NCBI GenBank assembly: GCA_016630905.1
Contig: WBMQ01000006.1
Coordinates: 372,001-436,000, forward strand
DNA: 64,000 nucleotides
From: Capillidium heterosporum
Taxonomy: Eukaryota; Entomophthoromycota; Entomophthoromycetes; Entomophthorales; Capillidiaceae
Direction: 5' to 3'
Below are positions 50,432 to 61,566 of the stretch, in pieces. The notes under the pieces were generated by a model. It was not told where the DNA came from. It did no database searches and saw only the letters and a program-made list of their open reading frames with translations. The first letter of the stretch is position 1. Every line of letters starts with the position of its first letter. A program made the translations under genes and the position numbers.

Positions 50432-51367
50432 ATAGCTAAGATGGTGGCTTTGTTGCTTAAAGACCTAAAAGGTGTTTATTGAAAAATGTTGGATTTCCCT
50501 TAACGATGGCACCACCTCAACTTTTTAGCTAGATGTACAATTAAAACTGAGGTTTATATTGGAATTCTATAAGTAATTAATAGATTAGTTGTATTAGTTC
50601 ACCCAAGTTAATTGAGTACTATTTGGAGTAGAAATTAATAAGTTACCCTAGTTTACAACCACTTCTTTATTTTGAGTTTGGGTTCTAATAATATCAAATC
50701 GATGAATGAATACTTTAGGTTACTTTTTTTAGAATTCTATATTTAAAGTCTGTTTGTTCCATATATCTTGTGACATGCTTAGGTAAGTGTATGGGGTTGT
50801 GAGGCAATGGATACCATCGGTATTAAATCAATCGTAGAATCGGATGTTCGTCAAGGATCCGCACATTATGAAGAAAGGTAAGAGTTTATTGAAGAGTTTG
50901 CTCATATCCAATGTTTTCAATCTATTACTACTCAAAGTATCCTAATAAACTTTGAGGCTTAATAAGGTACAGGTTAGGAAAAATATATAAAGCAAATATA
51001 TTTGTTAGTTGGTTGTTTAGATCGGGTGTCATAATCCTTGCTCCTAAATACTCGTCAGTTAATTTTTCAATAGCAGTAATGTCAAAGAGATAGAAAACAG
51101 GCGTTGAATAGACAAGTGTTAAAAGGACATCTGCATGAGCTTACACCAATTATATCCACTTATATATGGATGTAATTTGGAGACTACTTTAGTATAGATA
51201 TATTTAGAACACAATGTGACGTTAAAATAGAAACTAAAAAAGTAAAAACAATTTGTTTACCCTATCAAATTCTAACTATATCCCATTAGTTTACAAAACT
51301 TCCTATCTTCTCAACACCATCTTTCAAAAGAATAATACCACCCAGCACAACAACAGAAATCAAAATT
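50432..51367. other. Intergenic
   Basis: AT-rich. A few exon-like words occur around 50.78-50.88 kb but no supported gene. Confidence 0.5.
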
Positions 51368-53593
51368 TTAATCAATAGTTAGTAACGGCGCCAAATCGGG
51401 AGAATCCAACGTCAACCTCGATATGAGGTGGTGGGCCAAAGTCAAATGCAAGCGGGCCCAGATGTCACAGGCCTTGTTGGTATCCATAGCCAAGCTGTCG
51501 CCACTACCCTCAATTAGAGGGATCTGGTGTTTGAGCCAAAAGTATCCCTTCTGCACCAGTTGGGCCAAGCTAGATGGGTTGGGGTGGAATTTGAGATAGC
51601 GCGCTAAAAAGGCCAACGCCAAGCCGGCCAAAGGGATGATGCGAGGTAGAATCATCATGCTAGCAGCCCCATTGTCGTGCAGCCCAAAGTAGTCCTTGTT
51701 GAGCTCACTGCCACCGATTATTGCCAACTCGATGGCACGCGCTGAAGCTTCTAGGGCTAAAGTCAGTTCAGGACATCGATAGGGGTTAAGTAGGGTGGGG
51801 GATGGCGGTAGGTCGTGACCACCGTAGATGTGTAGGATCATGTGACCAGCAGCTCGAACGTGCGAGTGGTAGATGATGGTAATGTAGCACAGCAGCCTAG
51901 TCGACATAGCCCGGTCTGCTTTTAAATACATGGAGTTCTTGAGCATGGGCTGGCCCAACTTTTTGGCCAAGTCACAGAATCCGGTACGCAGACACAGGAT
52001 GAGGTGGTGTATGGAGGCGTGCAGCTCCTTGGATGATATCTTACCCAGCTGGATACGATTGCGCAAACTCTGCATCTTGGTGAAGCTCCAAGCCTCCAAA
52101 AGGAGGGCGTCCGACATCAATGCTAACGGATTGTTAGCTTGCCGGTTGATGAAGGCGGAGCGCGACATGAAGCCAAGGGGGAAATCAGCGCGGGGACTGC
52201 CATCGAACTCCCACTTGAACCTGGACGAGATGCCGGGTATTGAACCAGACGGGATGTTCATGCGCCAGGCGTGGGCGCAGGTCATGTACTTTACAGCGTT
52301 GTAAGCTAAGTGCCGCTCCTCATTATCCATGGAGCATAATGTATGTCGTTTAGGAGTGAGGTGCAGGCCTAGCATGTAAGCCATCGATAATGCCAAGCAG
52401 TGAGAAGACAGCAGCGAGTGGGCCAAGTTACTGGTGCTACGGTTGTCGTCACCACCTGGGAAGGAGAAGTGTATAGTTAATAAAGTTTGAAGCATACCTA
52501 AGGAGGGACGGTGGAAGTTGATGGCCAGCTCTTTGTGGGCCAAAGTCTGCAAATAGCGTGAGATAAGATTGGCGTCGCAGCCTAAAGCGTCCAAGTCACT
52601 CTTGGATAAGAATCTAATGCCACTAGCTTGCAGTACCGAGAGCAGGAGCTTGGACCTGGGCTTGCTATGAAACAGTTCTTTATTGAATAGGGGCATAAAA
52701 GGATTGATTAACTCCAAGTGGGTGTTCACTGCTTTATTGAGAATGTGCTCCAGGACCGAATGATTGATTATCCTAGGCACGGTCTTTGTTATGTCGTAGC
52801 AGTTGGAAAAATCGAGTGGGTTGGAGCTGGTGAACGTGTTGGACTCTTTGGCGAATTGGAGGAAAAGGTGGAGTTCTGACTGGTTGGGATTTGGTGAGTT
52901 GGGCAAGTTAAAGACGACGTTCATCAGGTACCGCTTCCAATTTCGGTTGGCTGGCGCTTTTATCACCCGATAGAACTCGCCAATAAGTTCACGGTGACTA
53001 AACAGGTTTGGAATTGGGTTGGCTGTTCGGGCTACCATGTTGGTAAGCTTGGGCGTTGTCGGCACTATTGCACTCTCAATGACAAAGGAAGAATAGAACC
53101 CTTGGTTAATAGCATCGGGTGCCTGCGGTAAACTAGGCTGTGATGGCGGGTTATAAGGGATGGAGTTGAAATTAAACAATGGAAAGTCGACCATCGGTTC
53201 AGCTTTGACCTCTGCTCTATTTTTTTTCTTGAGTTTCTTGGCTTTGTCTAAAGGATAGCCAATCTTGTACTTGAAATTCAACTTTATATCATTTTCTTTG
53301 CTGGTTGAAATTTTATCAACTGTCGTGTAAGTTGCAGACTTTATAGAGCTGGTAGTTGATGAATCGGTATCCTTTTGAATGTCGTTACAGGCAAATTTCT
53401 TAGTAAGCTCACTAAAGCCCCGATTCTTTGGTTTCCTCTCTCTAAACACTCGTTCTCTCTTACACTCCTTCTTGAACTCCTTGCAAGTTGAACAGGTTGG
53501 AAGCAACTTGTCGCACTTGCGTTTCTGGAAGTAGCAGAAGTCGCAGCTGTTTTGAACGGTAGGTGTCAAGTTTGATTGAACATTGTTAGTCAT
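51368..53593 (-). CDS. Zn2Cys6 transcription factor with fungal_trans-type domain
   Basis: ATG 53593. The open frame encodes 741 aa. The N-terminal binuclear zinc cluster is complete: CDFCYFQKRKC...CSTCKEFKKEC, with spacing C-x2-C-x6-C-x6-C-x2-C-x6-C and a basic tail. The middle domain has the helical pattern of fungal_trans regulators (LSSHCLALSMAYMLGLHL, then NEERHLAYNAVKYM). A 42-nt segment at 52456-52497 begins GTATGC, ends CCCAG and contains a TTAAC branch-like site. It is a multiple of three without stops, so it is probably a frame-neutral intron; the protein would then be about 727 aa. These factors bind CGG-type sites and often regulate metabolism or drug response. The target is unknown. 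The 2.2-kb frame has no displacement. Confidence 0.9.
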   Translation of the reverse strand: MTNNVQSNLTPTVQNSCDFCYFQKRKCDKLLPTCSTCKEFKKECKRERVFRERKPKNRGFSELTKKFACNDIQKDTDSSTTSSIKSATYTTVDKISTSKENDIKLNFKYKIGYPLDKAKKLKKKNRAEVKAEPMVDFPLFNFNSIPYNPPSQPSLPQAPDAINQGFYSSFVIESAIVPTTPKLTNMVARTANPIPNLFSHRELIGEFYRVIKAPANRNWKRYLMNVVFNLPNSPNPNQSELHLFLQFAKESNTFTSSNPLDFSNCYDITKTVPRIINHSVLEHILNKAVNTHLELINPFMPLFNKELFHSKPRSKLLLSVLQASGIRFLSKSDLDALGCDANLISRYLQTLAHKELAINFHRPSLGMLQTLLTIHFSFPGGDDNRSTSNLAHSLLSSHCLALSMAYMLGLHLTPKRHTLCSMDNEERHLAYNAVKYMTCAHAWRMNIPSGSIPGISSRFKWEFDGSPRADFPLGFMSRSAFINRQANNPLALMSDALLLEAWSFTKMQSLRNRIQLGKISSKELHASIHHLILCLRTGFCDLAKKLGQPMLKNSMYLKADRAMSTRLLCYITIIYHSHVRAAGHMILHIYGGHDLPPSPTLLNPYRCPELTLALEASARAIELAIIGGSELNKDYFGLHDNGAASMMILPRIIPLAGLALAFLARYLKFHPNPSSLAQLVQKGYFWLKHQIPLIEGSGDSLAMDTNKACDIWARLHLTLAHHLISRLTLDSPDLAPLLTID

Positions 53594-54814
53594 TGCCTAA
53601 TGTAAGACTTTTGGTTAATATTGGGTTGTAGTGGATATTTAAGCTTCGATCAAAAGAAACTATTGGAATTTACATTTACAAAGTTAGTAGTTCAAAAAAG
53701 TATATTACGCTAACTATATAGGTTTGAAGCAGGTTACCTTTTCTTGAATTTTTAAAAGTACTGGGATCTTTGACAAGTATAGCTTTCATTCCTTTGAATA
53801 AATTGGTTTAGGGTGTTTCAGTTTAAAATTAAATCCAATTCCTGAATCCATCACCCATTTGACTAGATCCAAAAGGCTTTCGCATCCAATGAAACTAATG
53901 GATCTGAATGTCAGGTGCGGCATAATAGGCTTTTCAACTTTGGTTGTTGCAAAATTTCCCAAACCAGACTATTATTAAGCAAGCAAATTAAAACTTAGAG
54001 TTTAAGGGAGAAATGATGAAAACATCTTAAACCTAAGCTTCCAATAGAAATGCAGGAAAAATTTGTCGGATATTTCTCCTAGGAGAATTAGTATTTATTG
54101 TTGATATGAATTGGCTCACTTTTATAGTATATTTCCACATAGCATAATGCCAATTTTCCGATATTAGTACTATTACTAACTTTTAACATGGTTACACAAG
54201 ATATTAGTAATGCCTTGGTCCTTTTTAGCTAATTATCCTTACATATAGGTTTGTTGGTAAGAGGGTGCCAATTTTAAAGCACCGTTACTTGGTAGTCAAT
54301 CCGATAAGTGGCAAGGTGCGTATTAGTACAGTTCCCCCGCTCGAATTCAGTTTATAGCCCGGCTTAGCCAAAGCAATTCCTAAATTACAAAGTAAATCCG
54401 AACGGAAGTAGCTTTAAGCTTTAGTCTTATATCGGCCATTAAAATGCTAGTAAAATGTGAGGTATAGTCCACCTCCATTATCAACATCAATATATATGCT
54501 GTTTTAACTTACTATAACTATGCATTTGCCAAAAGTAACTACTATTTCGACATGCTTGTCAGAATCAAATAGCTTCAAAAAACTAAGCAACAAACTTTAA
54601 CTGTTGGAAAACAAAGCCAAATAGCACTACAGCAAACTTCAAAAAGGATGTAAACATTTAATATTAAATACATGATTTGAAACGTAGATTCCAAAGTGCA
54701 TAGCTAGGTATCGACACAAACTTCCAACACCTATTGATTTTGAGCAGGTACAAAAGTTAACCCAACCAACACTCATAAAAACAAGGAGGTAGTAGCTTAC
54801 AAGTTCTGGTCAAT
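53594..54814. other. Intergenic
   Basis: Upstream region of the Zn2Cys6 factor and 3' flank of the NIPA-like gene. The segment near 54260-54370 is less AT-rich than its surroundings, but I could not fold it into a known RNA class. Confidence 0.5.
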
Positions 54815-56006
54815 CTAAATACGTGGGCTAGGGCTATCCACCAATCCCAGACTTTCCTCGTCAAAAGGCTTGTAAACTTGACTGTGGCGCAGATCTTCCG
54901 GCCTGTAGACCTGGGTACAGCTAGTGCCGTTTTCGGAGTCACTAAGTAAGGGATTGTAAGCGTCCTTCTGGGTGTTGTTGAGTAAAAATACGCCCGAAAA
55001 GATAACCAAGAAACCAACGACTAAGGATACCGCTTCAACAGGGGTAGCGTCATCGAATCCTCTGAAGAAGATGACGGAGGCTGTTAATGTAGCTGTCGTA
55101 AAGAAGACATAGTAGATGGGGGTAACGATGTTGGTCGAGAAGTTGTCGAGTGCCTTGTTGAAGTAATTCATCTGGGTAATTACGCACACCGCCACGATAA
55201 TGGCAAAGAAGTAGGTGGCTGGGTTTGTTAGTTGGTTGTTACCACTCAAGGTCAACTTGAGAGCGATACCGAACCCTTTGGAAGCGATGACGGTAATGGA
55301 CCCAATCAAGGAGCAGATAGATACGTAGATTAATAGGTGCTTCTTGCCGTAACGGGGGGAGAAGTGGAAGATCATAACTAAGGAAAATACAAGTACTGCC
55401 AACGAGTATACGACGAACCCTTCAAACTTATTTAGTACATATGAATATTAAGCCAAGTACCTGGGTGGAAGGCGTACTCGACAATCTCGTTGATGTTGGT
55501 TATCTGCTTATCTTCGGGAGCATGTATAACAATAATGATAGAGCCTAAAATACATAACGCGCAACCGACTTTACCGGTGGCATCCAACTTCTCTTTGAGG
55601 AAGACAGAAGCTAGCACAGCACTAAATTATTGAGTCAAAAGTTAAGGTTGCAATAGTTACCCAATGATAACACTCAATGCACCAAGGGGAGTGACTAGGA
55701 TAGCTGGGGCGAATGAGTAGGCAGCGAAATTGGCAATCTCTCCAAAAGCCACTGAAAACAAAATTAGTACGAGCTGTATGCAAACAGTTACTTGTAAGTA
55801 AACCAATCCACCAGATTCCATTTGTAAGGTAAGAATGAGTTGCCACATCACCTCCTAGTAAAGTAAATTAACTACTGGTTCGACTAAAGGTGATAGTTAC
55901 CATTTTTGGAAGAGTTGATGAGGCCTAGCTTGGTGACCACAAAGGAAGTGCCAATAAGCAAACTGGACGACAGCGCCAATATTAACCCTACGTACTTGTC
56001 CTCCAT
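54815..56006 (-). CDS. NIPA-like magnesium transporter
   Basis: Five exons on the minus strand (56006-55901, 55854-55792, 55751-55661, 55621-55461, 55419-54815) give 341 aa. All phases check. The start [20 protein letters not shown] matches NIPA N-termini, followed by [58 protein letters not shown] and [12 protein letters not shown]. Further membrane helices and a cytosolic tail with [11 protein letters not shown] complete a roughly nine-helix DMT-superfamily carrier. NIPA proteins move Mg2+ across plasma or endosomal membranes. The last intron skips an early AG and uses TTTGAAG, which alone keeps the frame. Confidence 0.92.
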
Positions 56007-58321
56007 ATGTATATAAAAGTTTCCGAAACGACAAAAAGGTGAACGTTCAAGTGTATAAAGAATTTCAAAACTGAAGAGAAAACTCAAAGTCTCGTTAAAT
56101 TTAAACTAGCATGTGAAGTTAAAGGCTTATTTTAGAGTTGCTTTTGCTCTAAATACTCGGATCCCAATCATTAAAGGGAATAAATGGAGACGATTGGCTA
56201 CCTTAGTCCAAATGAAGTCTATGGAAGCTTACCGATCTCAGATGTTTGAAAACTCCTAAACGGATCACTCATTAGGTTAAGTAGCGGAGTTACTTAACTC
56301 AAGTCATATCGATCAACTATAAAGGCTCGAATCAAGCCTATCATGCCAATAAATTGGCAATTCCACATTTAGCGTCTTACAATAACATTCCCAAAGTATA
56401 TCCGTTAAAATTATTAGCTGGAGGGTCCAATTACATTACAGAAATATCTATGCCTTTACAATGGTTCAAGCCATTGTTTGCTCATAAATAAAGAACAATT
56501 CCAAACCCTTAACTCCACTAAAAAGTTTATGTTTAAACTTTGGGGCAAAATGTAATGATGCTGAGGGTTCAAGATAAAGAATAAACTTTACCAGCTACAA
56601 GTTGGGCAAGGGCAAATCTACCAAGCTTTTCGCCAAGCATATATTTGAAAGTTATTTATAGTAGGTGGTACAAAGAAGAACTTTAAATAGCTACACCCCT
56701 TGATAATGTAGTAATCGATATTGCAATCTCCTCTTCGAGCGTTACACTATATGGTATGCAATAGTTAGTAATGTATTGTTAAAAAGTAGTAAGCTAAAGG
56801 TAGTGACAGATAAAGCACTAGTTCAAATTCACACCTTGCAAATTTCTATTAAAAAACAGAATCCAAGGATATAAGGTTGAATTTGGAAAGTATTGAGATG
56901 ATCAGTATCTAAACATTCACTTGTAACAGAGGTATTGTATTTAATAACTGTTATTCTGGGATGAGTATAATAGGATATATGCGGAAATGTACATTTTAAT
57001 AAATGTACTAAAGCCCAGAAAATGATATAAGCATAGCTATAGTGATTTTATTCCCTTTATAAGCAAATTTCAACACTAGTAGTAAATTCATATTACATGA
57101 TAAGGATCCTAGTTAGTAAGCATATATTGTCAAATATCTTTGCTACATCAGGACTAAAATAATATAATTTACATCCTTATTATATGTAGTATTCCTACAT
57201 TTTTATATTAGAAATATTATTTAGGTCAAATTCAATTTAAGTATTTCTACTATAATTAAAGTAGATATCTAAATCATGTTGACAAAGCTTTTGAATGGAG
57301 TATCACTATAGGAAGAAATAATTGGATACTATTCAACTAGACTATTAAAAGTCAAAAGTTAAAATAAGCTGTGTAGAGAAACCTCAACTCTGATTTATAT
57401 ATTATTTGTAGAAAATGTTGTTGTATATATCAATTTAAATAGCAAAGTATGTTCAAGTCGTCTATTGAAAATGTTTAGATATAGTGAATATACCCAAAGC
57501 TACTAAATAGCTAATAAACTATTTAGTGCTGTTTCGAAAAAGTATACTATATATTCATATATATAATTATGTCAATAAGCCTGCTATGCAAGCAAGTTTG
57601 TAAATTTCATCCTAAAGTTGAAGTCTAGCCTATTGCTGCTTAATTCAATTGATGTAGGTACTGACTTTAGCAAAGGCACTAGGGGCACCAGTAACTAAAC
57701 ATTTTTCATTTGAAATGAAACTAATACTATCAGCTTGCTGATTCCCATTTCTCTTGATGAAGAGAGGGAGCCGAAATCTTTTCCAGATATCTACAAGAAG
57801 TTAATATTGAAATAAATCATTAAGCTTACTCTTAAAACTCTCCTTATAGTCAACACATATGTTGTAACGAAACCATAAAAGGCTTCGCAGAGAATCAGCT
57901 TGATCATCCTCCTAACTGGCCGAACCCTATTCTTCAAACCGATTTGAGTAGCAGATCTTTAGTATAGCCACAAAAATCCGCATTGCCACCTAAACTCAAT
58001 TTATCGACCCTATAGTGAGTTTTAATGACATTAGAGAGTGGAAACGCTTCACAAATGAATGATAAGATCGATTATCAAGGCAGGATAAATACAAGTTGTT
58101 TTCTTAATGAATTCACTAATTGATAGCTTCATGTTTCCATATACCACTACCTCTTACCCTATATAAGCCCTCCTCACTTGAGTAACTTTTGGACAAGTGA
58201 TTATTCCATAATAAATATTTCGAATCCTTTGTGTCATAATCACTGCACACCTTTAGCACCAACTTCCTGTAGTCGTTAAATTAGCCAGGAGTAGAATAAA
58301 CATATTGTCAGCTTATACTAG
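56007..58321. other. Gene-poor 2.3-kb stretch
   Basis: Very AT-rich; no conserved frame. A TATA-like element (CTATATAAGC, about 58160-58170) near the right end may belong to the small gene at 58467, implying a leader of roughly 280 nt. Confidence 0.5.
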
Positions 58322-58455
58322 TTAGAATTAGTTTAGTTTTGAGTTAGATTTAATATTAGCCTTAAATTACGATTAGCTTAGGATCAGCAGAATTAGTATT
58401 AGATTAGAATCACTCATAATTAGGATTAGAGTCGATTAGATAACTTTGAGAATTA
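58322..58455 (+). repeat. Irregular array of ATTAG words
   Basis: About ten copies of ATTAG, mostly as GATTAG or AATTAG at irregular spacing, occur within roughly 135 bases just before the small gene at 58467. They do not form a perfect tandem repeat and are not telomere repeats. The array may be degenerate microsatellite DNA or a multi-site regulatory region in the leader. Confidence 0.6.
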
Positions 58456-58466
58456 GAAGAACCTTG

Positions 58467-58673
58467 ATGGACATTATCGCCCTCCTTGGCCTCGTCATAA
58501 CCGTGGCCTCCTTTGTTTTTATGAACCGACTTTGGGTTCAGATTGCAACAAAAGTATCAGCTGTCAAAGCCATGGCTTTGAGTTTCTTTAGTTCTATCGG
58601 TGTGATCACCACTACGTTGGCTTACCTCAAGCCTAGCCTGGCATCCCTTAGTAGACTTCCCTACAGAGTGTAG
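58467..58673 (+). CDS. Small two-helix membrane protein, unknown
   Basis: ATG 58467 gives 68 aa. The segment is much richer in C-ending codons (GCC, CTC, GGC, GTC, ATC) than the surrounding AT-rich DNA, which supports real coding. An N-terminal hydrophobic helix (MDIIALLGLVITVASFVF) and a second one (AMALSFFSSIGVITTTLAYL) flank a short linker with WVQIATKV, and the end is Ser/Pro/Arg-rich. It could be a small mitochondrial or ER membrane subunit, but no family is recognised. The upstream in-frame TTG at 58446 is not a plausible start. Confidence 0.5.
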   Translation: MDIIALLGLVITVASFVFMNRLWVQIATKVSAVKAMALSFFSSIGVITTTLAYLKPSLASLSRLPYRV

Positions 58674-59082
58674 CCCTATAAAAGCAAAGTTAAAGATTTA
58701 ATTCAGACTAGATAGATGAGATGTTCTTCGATAATCTTGGTGAATTAGATTATATTGAGAAGGCAAGGCTAGTTACTCTTACAGAACTACAGCTTTCAAA
58801 TATATAGAGGGAAGGAGTTTAAGGCCATTTCACAACAAGTATTGGGAAATCTTACAAGGTACATATTTAGGGATTTTCTTGCTTTTATATCTCTTTAGGG
58901 TGGGGATTTATACTTTGATTATCAATATATCTCGAAACTCTGATACAAACTGCAAAAAGTAACCAGATTTTGCAAAACTAAATAAAATTTCCATCTTTGA
59001 TAAAGCCAAAAAGTTTACAAAAAATACTTCAAGCTGTACCTTTTCAGCTAGTCAAACCTATATTAAAGCAAACCTAAAGAAC
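58674..59082. other. Intergenic
   Basis: Promoter side of the NUFIP-like gene. No other gene is seen. Confidence 0.55.
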
Positions 59083-59985
59083 ATGAGTTACTCAAATAGA
59101 AATAGAGGGAAGGACAACCGACGTGACAAAAGCAACAAGAATAGCATGCTTAACATGGACTTTGATAGTATATTGGAGCAACTTGTTAGTTCGAAAGATA
59201 AATCTCAGGTAAATTGATGCCATTTATCAAAGCTAACCTTTAATATAGAATAGGGAACCCAAAAGGTATACTTTTATGACTTTTGCATATTCAAAATTTA
59301 ATTAGAAAGCTGAACAACAAACCCAAATTTAATAAGCATCAAGATGACGACGTTGAAGCAACTTTAGAGTATTGCTTATTTATAAAAGTGTACTAACCTA
59401 AATTTTTTAGCAAATACAGATCACTTATTAAGATCGATACTCCAGAAGATTTAGCAAAGTGGATAGCCGAACGTAAAAGAAACTTTCCAACTGCTGCCAA
59501 TATAAAGAAGAAGGTAGCTTAATTTAAATCTCTATTTAAATTAAATTTGTTTTGCATAGGAGGAGGAAAAAGAAAGGATAAAGAATATAAAAACTTCCGA
59601 GATAAAGATACAAGTAAAGCTTTTAATATGAAGTTGATGTTAATAGAAGCATAGAAAAAAGAGACAAACACTCTAGGTCTAACTTACAGCTCTAGTAACG
59701 GCAGTGAAGATGAAAAAGAAGAAACTAAAGTGATAGGGGGCGAATCCATTATACAAGTAGCGTTCTATCTAGTATAACAAAACTAATCTTTAAAGGTGAA
59801 GAGAAGCCGGATAACTGTGGATAAGGTAGACACCGATGCCGAACACAGTCTATTTGGCAAAGTACCTATCCCCATATCGCAAATTTAAACTAAACTTTCA
59901 AAACTAGCTGCAGGACCAAGACTACAAGAACAACGCCCCCAAACTACTACAACTCCTTCGACTAATTTACTTGCAAAACAAATAA
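59083..59985 (+). CDS. NUFIP1/Rsa1-like box C/D snoRNP assembly factor
   Basis: A string of about eight very small exons from ATG 59083, none long enough to show as an open frame. The basic N-terminus (MSYSNRNRGKDNRRDKSN) is followed by the family-defining NUFIP motif: DTPEDLAKWIAERKRNFPTA then ANIKKK, flanked by Glu/Lys-rich sequence. A last intron beginning GTACCT near 59860 joins LFGK to a final exon with NAPKLLQLLRLIYLQNK, matching the conserved leucine-rich C-terminal element of NUFIP1 (KPTLLEKLL...). The protein scaffolds assembly of C/D snoRNPs with the R2TP chaperone. It is convergent with TIM54, about 67 nt between stops. Confidence 0.78.
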
Positions 59986-60052
59986 GATACTAAAATAAAA
60001 ACATTGTACAGTTAAAAAGAATATTAGCTCTAATTTTATTTTTATTACTTCT

Positions 60053-60987
60053 TTAACATTCAGTCGAAGTTTTCAAATCGACTTTTGTATCCAAGCCTTC
60101 GATAAGAACTTTCACCTCATCCAAGTTATCGAGTTGATCGGATCTTTTATCCTTACCAATAAAAGTTTCCAAATCTTCCTTTAAGTTCAAAGGGCGGTTG
60201 GCAGCCGTCAACAACTCGACAGTCAAGTTACCAACTTCATTAACGTTCTTTCTTATGTTGAACCAGTTGAACATTCGAATAGGTAAACTCAACCACCCGT
60301 AGTAATGGTGGAAAGGTAGGTAGTAGATAGGTGGTACAATAGGTAAATTTTTAAGCTCCGAAGTAGGCTCCATCAACCGCCTCTCAAAAGTCAACTTGCT
60401 TTCCTGAGTATCGTCCTTTTTGGAGGCATCTTCTTGAGTTGTAGTTGATTTTTCGATTTCTCTATATGGTAAACTGCAGTCTGCAAGACCTAATAATACT
60501 TTGAGGTAGGCTTCCCTACCTAGCGGTAAAAGTCCAGTGACTTTGGGGTTGATAAAGCCTTCGTTATCTACCTTCTGGTTAAAGTCAGGGTCGAAAAGCT
60601 GTTGGCTCAATTTGGTTTGAATATTCAAATTTTCACTCTCTACTACAAGTTGGTAATCAAAAGCTGCCGAGTCAAAGATGGGCTATAATAAAAAATTGTC
60701 AAAAATATATCAAAATAAAAACTTACCTTGACATAAGTTTCAAAATACAATTTGGCCTTGTAATGGGCAATTACATCCTTTTCAGGGGAAGCTAGGAAAA
60801 CCAAGAACTTGTCCGGTTTCTGGTCACTAGTTATAGGTTGTAAGCGTAATCTTTTGACTTTCTCATCGAGCTCTTCGAAAATTTTGGTGCACTGCTGCTT
60901 GTCGTACAACTTGGAACTTATTAAAGTTGAGATAGTTGCCAGGAATATGCTGGTGTTTCGGCTAGGTATGTAGTTCTTTAGGGGCAT
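60053..60987 (-). CDS. TIM54: Tim54-like mitochondrial inner-membrane translocase subunit
   Basis: Two exons (60987-60727, 60682-60053) give 296 aa. The N-terminus MPLKNYIPSRNTSIFLATIS with one hydrophobic helix and then YDK resembles the Tim54 membrane anchor (IPSRNW...YDKY). The middle KFLVFLASPEKDVI, YFETYVKPIFDSAAFDYQLV and the later EGFINPKVTGLLPLGREAYL and YGWLSLPIRMFNWFNIR correspond to the conserved intermembrane-space domain. Tim54 supports assembly of the TIM22 carrier translocase and is known mainly from fungi. The protein is shorter than yeast Tim54 (478 aa). The frame is clean. Confidence 0.82.
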
Positions 60988-61566
60988 CTTGGAAGTTCGG
61001 AAACAAAAGTTTTTGGATTGTTGAGTTTGATTCCTTGAGTTGGATTTGAACTAAGTTTTAATGTAAGGATTAGTTTTATTGGATGGGGTGCGAATTTGAG
61101 ATCAGGTATATTCAAATTTTCTATTGATGGCAAATCCGAAATAGAGAAAGTATTTTGGCGAGAAATTCTCTTATGAGGTAGCTACTATTGGTTTGGATAC
61201 TTTAAGCTTTTGGCTCAATTTAGTTGCACTATTTTTATAAAAGTTTAGGAAACGAAACGACTACTCATCCAGCTATACAAGCAGATAGTCAGCCATGATT
61301 AGGAAGCATTGCATTTAGCTTGGAATCTACGATTTGGATATTTACACTTAAAAAGGTATCTGTTAGTTTCAAATGCATTTATAATTCAAACTTTAAAACT
61401 AATATACGAGGTAATACTATCTTTGAAAAACTAAAAGACTAGAGCAAAGAACCAAACTACTAAAATCCCAAACCTATCTTTATTTCTTCAGCAACGTATA
61501 TCTTACCGACCTCATACCAAACCAAACTTATAGTCATAGAATGACGAAATTTGTTTGGAATCCGCC
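60988..61566. other. Intergenic
   Basis: Between the TIM54 start and the 3' end of the nucleoporin gene. No gene seen. Confidence 0.6.

Noticed and set aside
54260-54370. Possible structured RNA in a less AT-rich island
   Set aside because: I could not find a tRNA cloverleaf, snRNA landmarks or a convincing stem set by eye.
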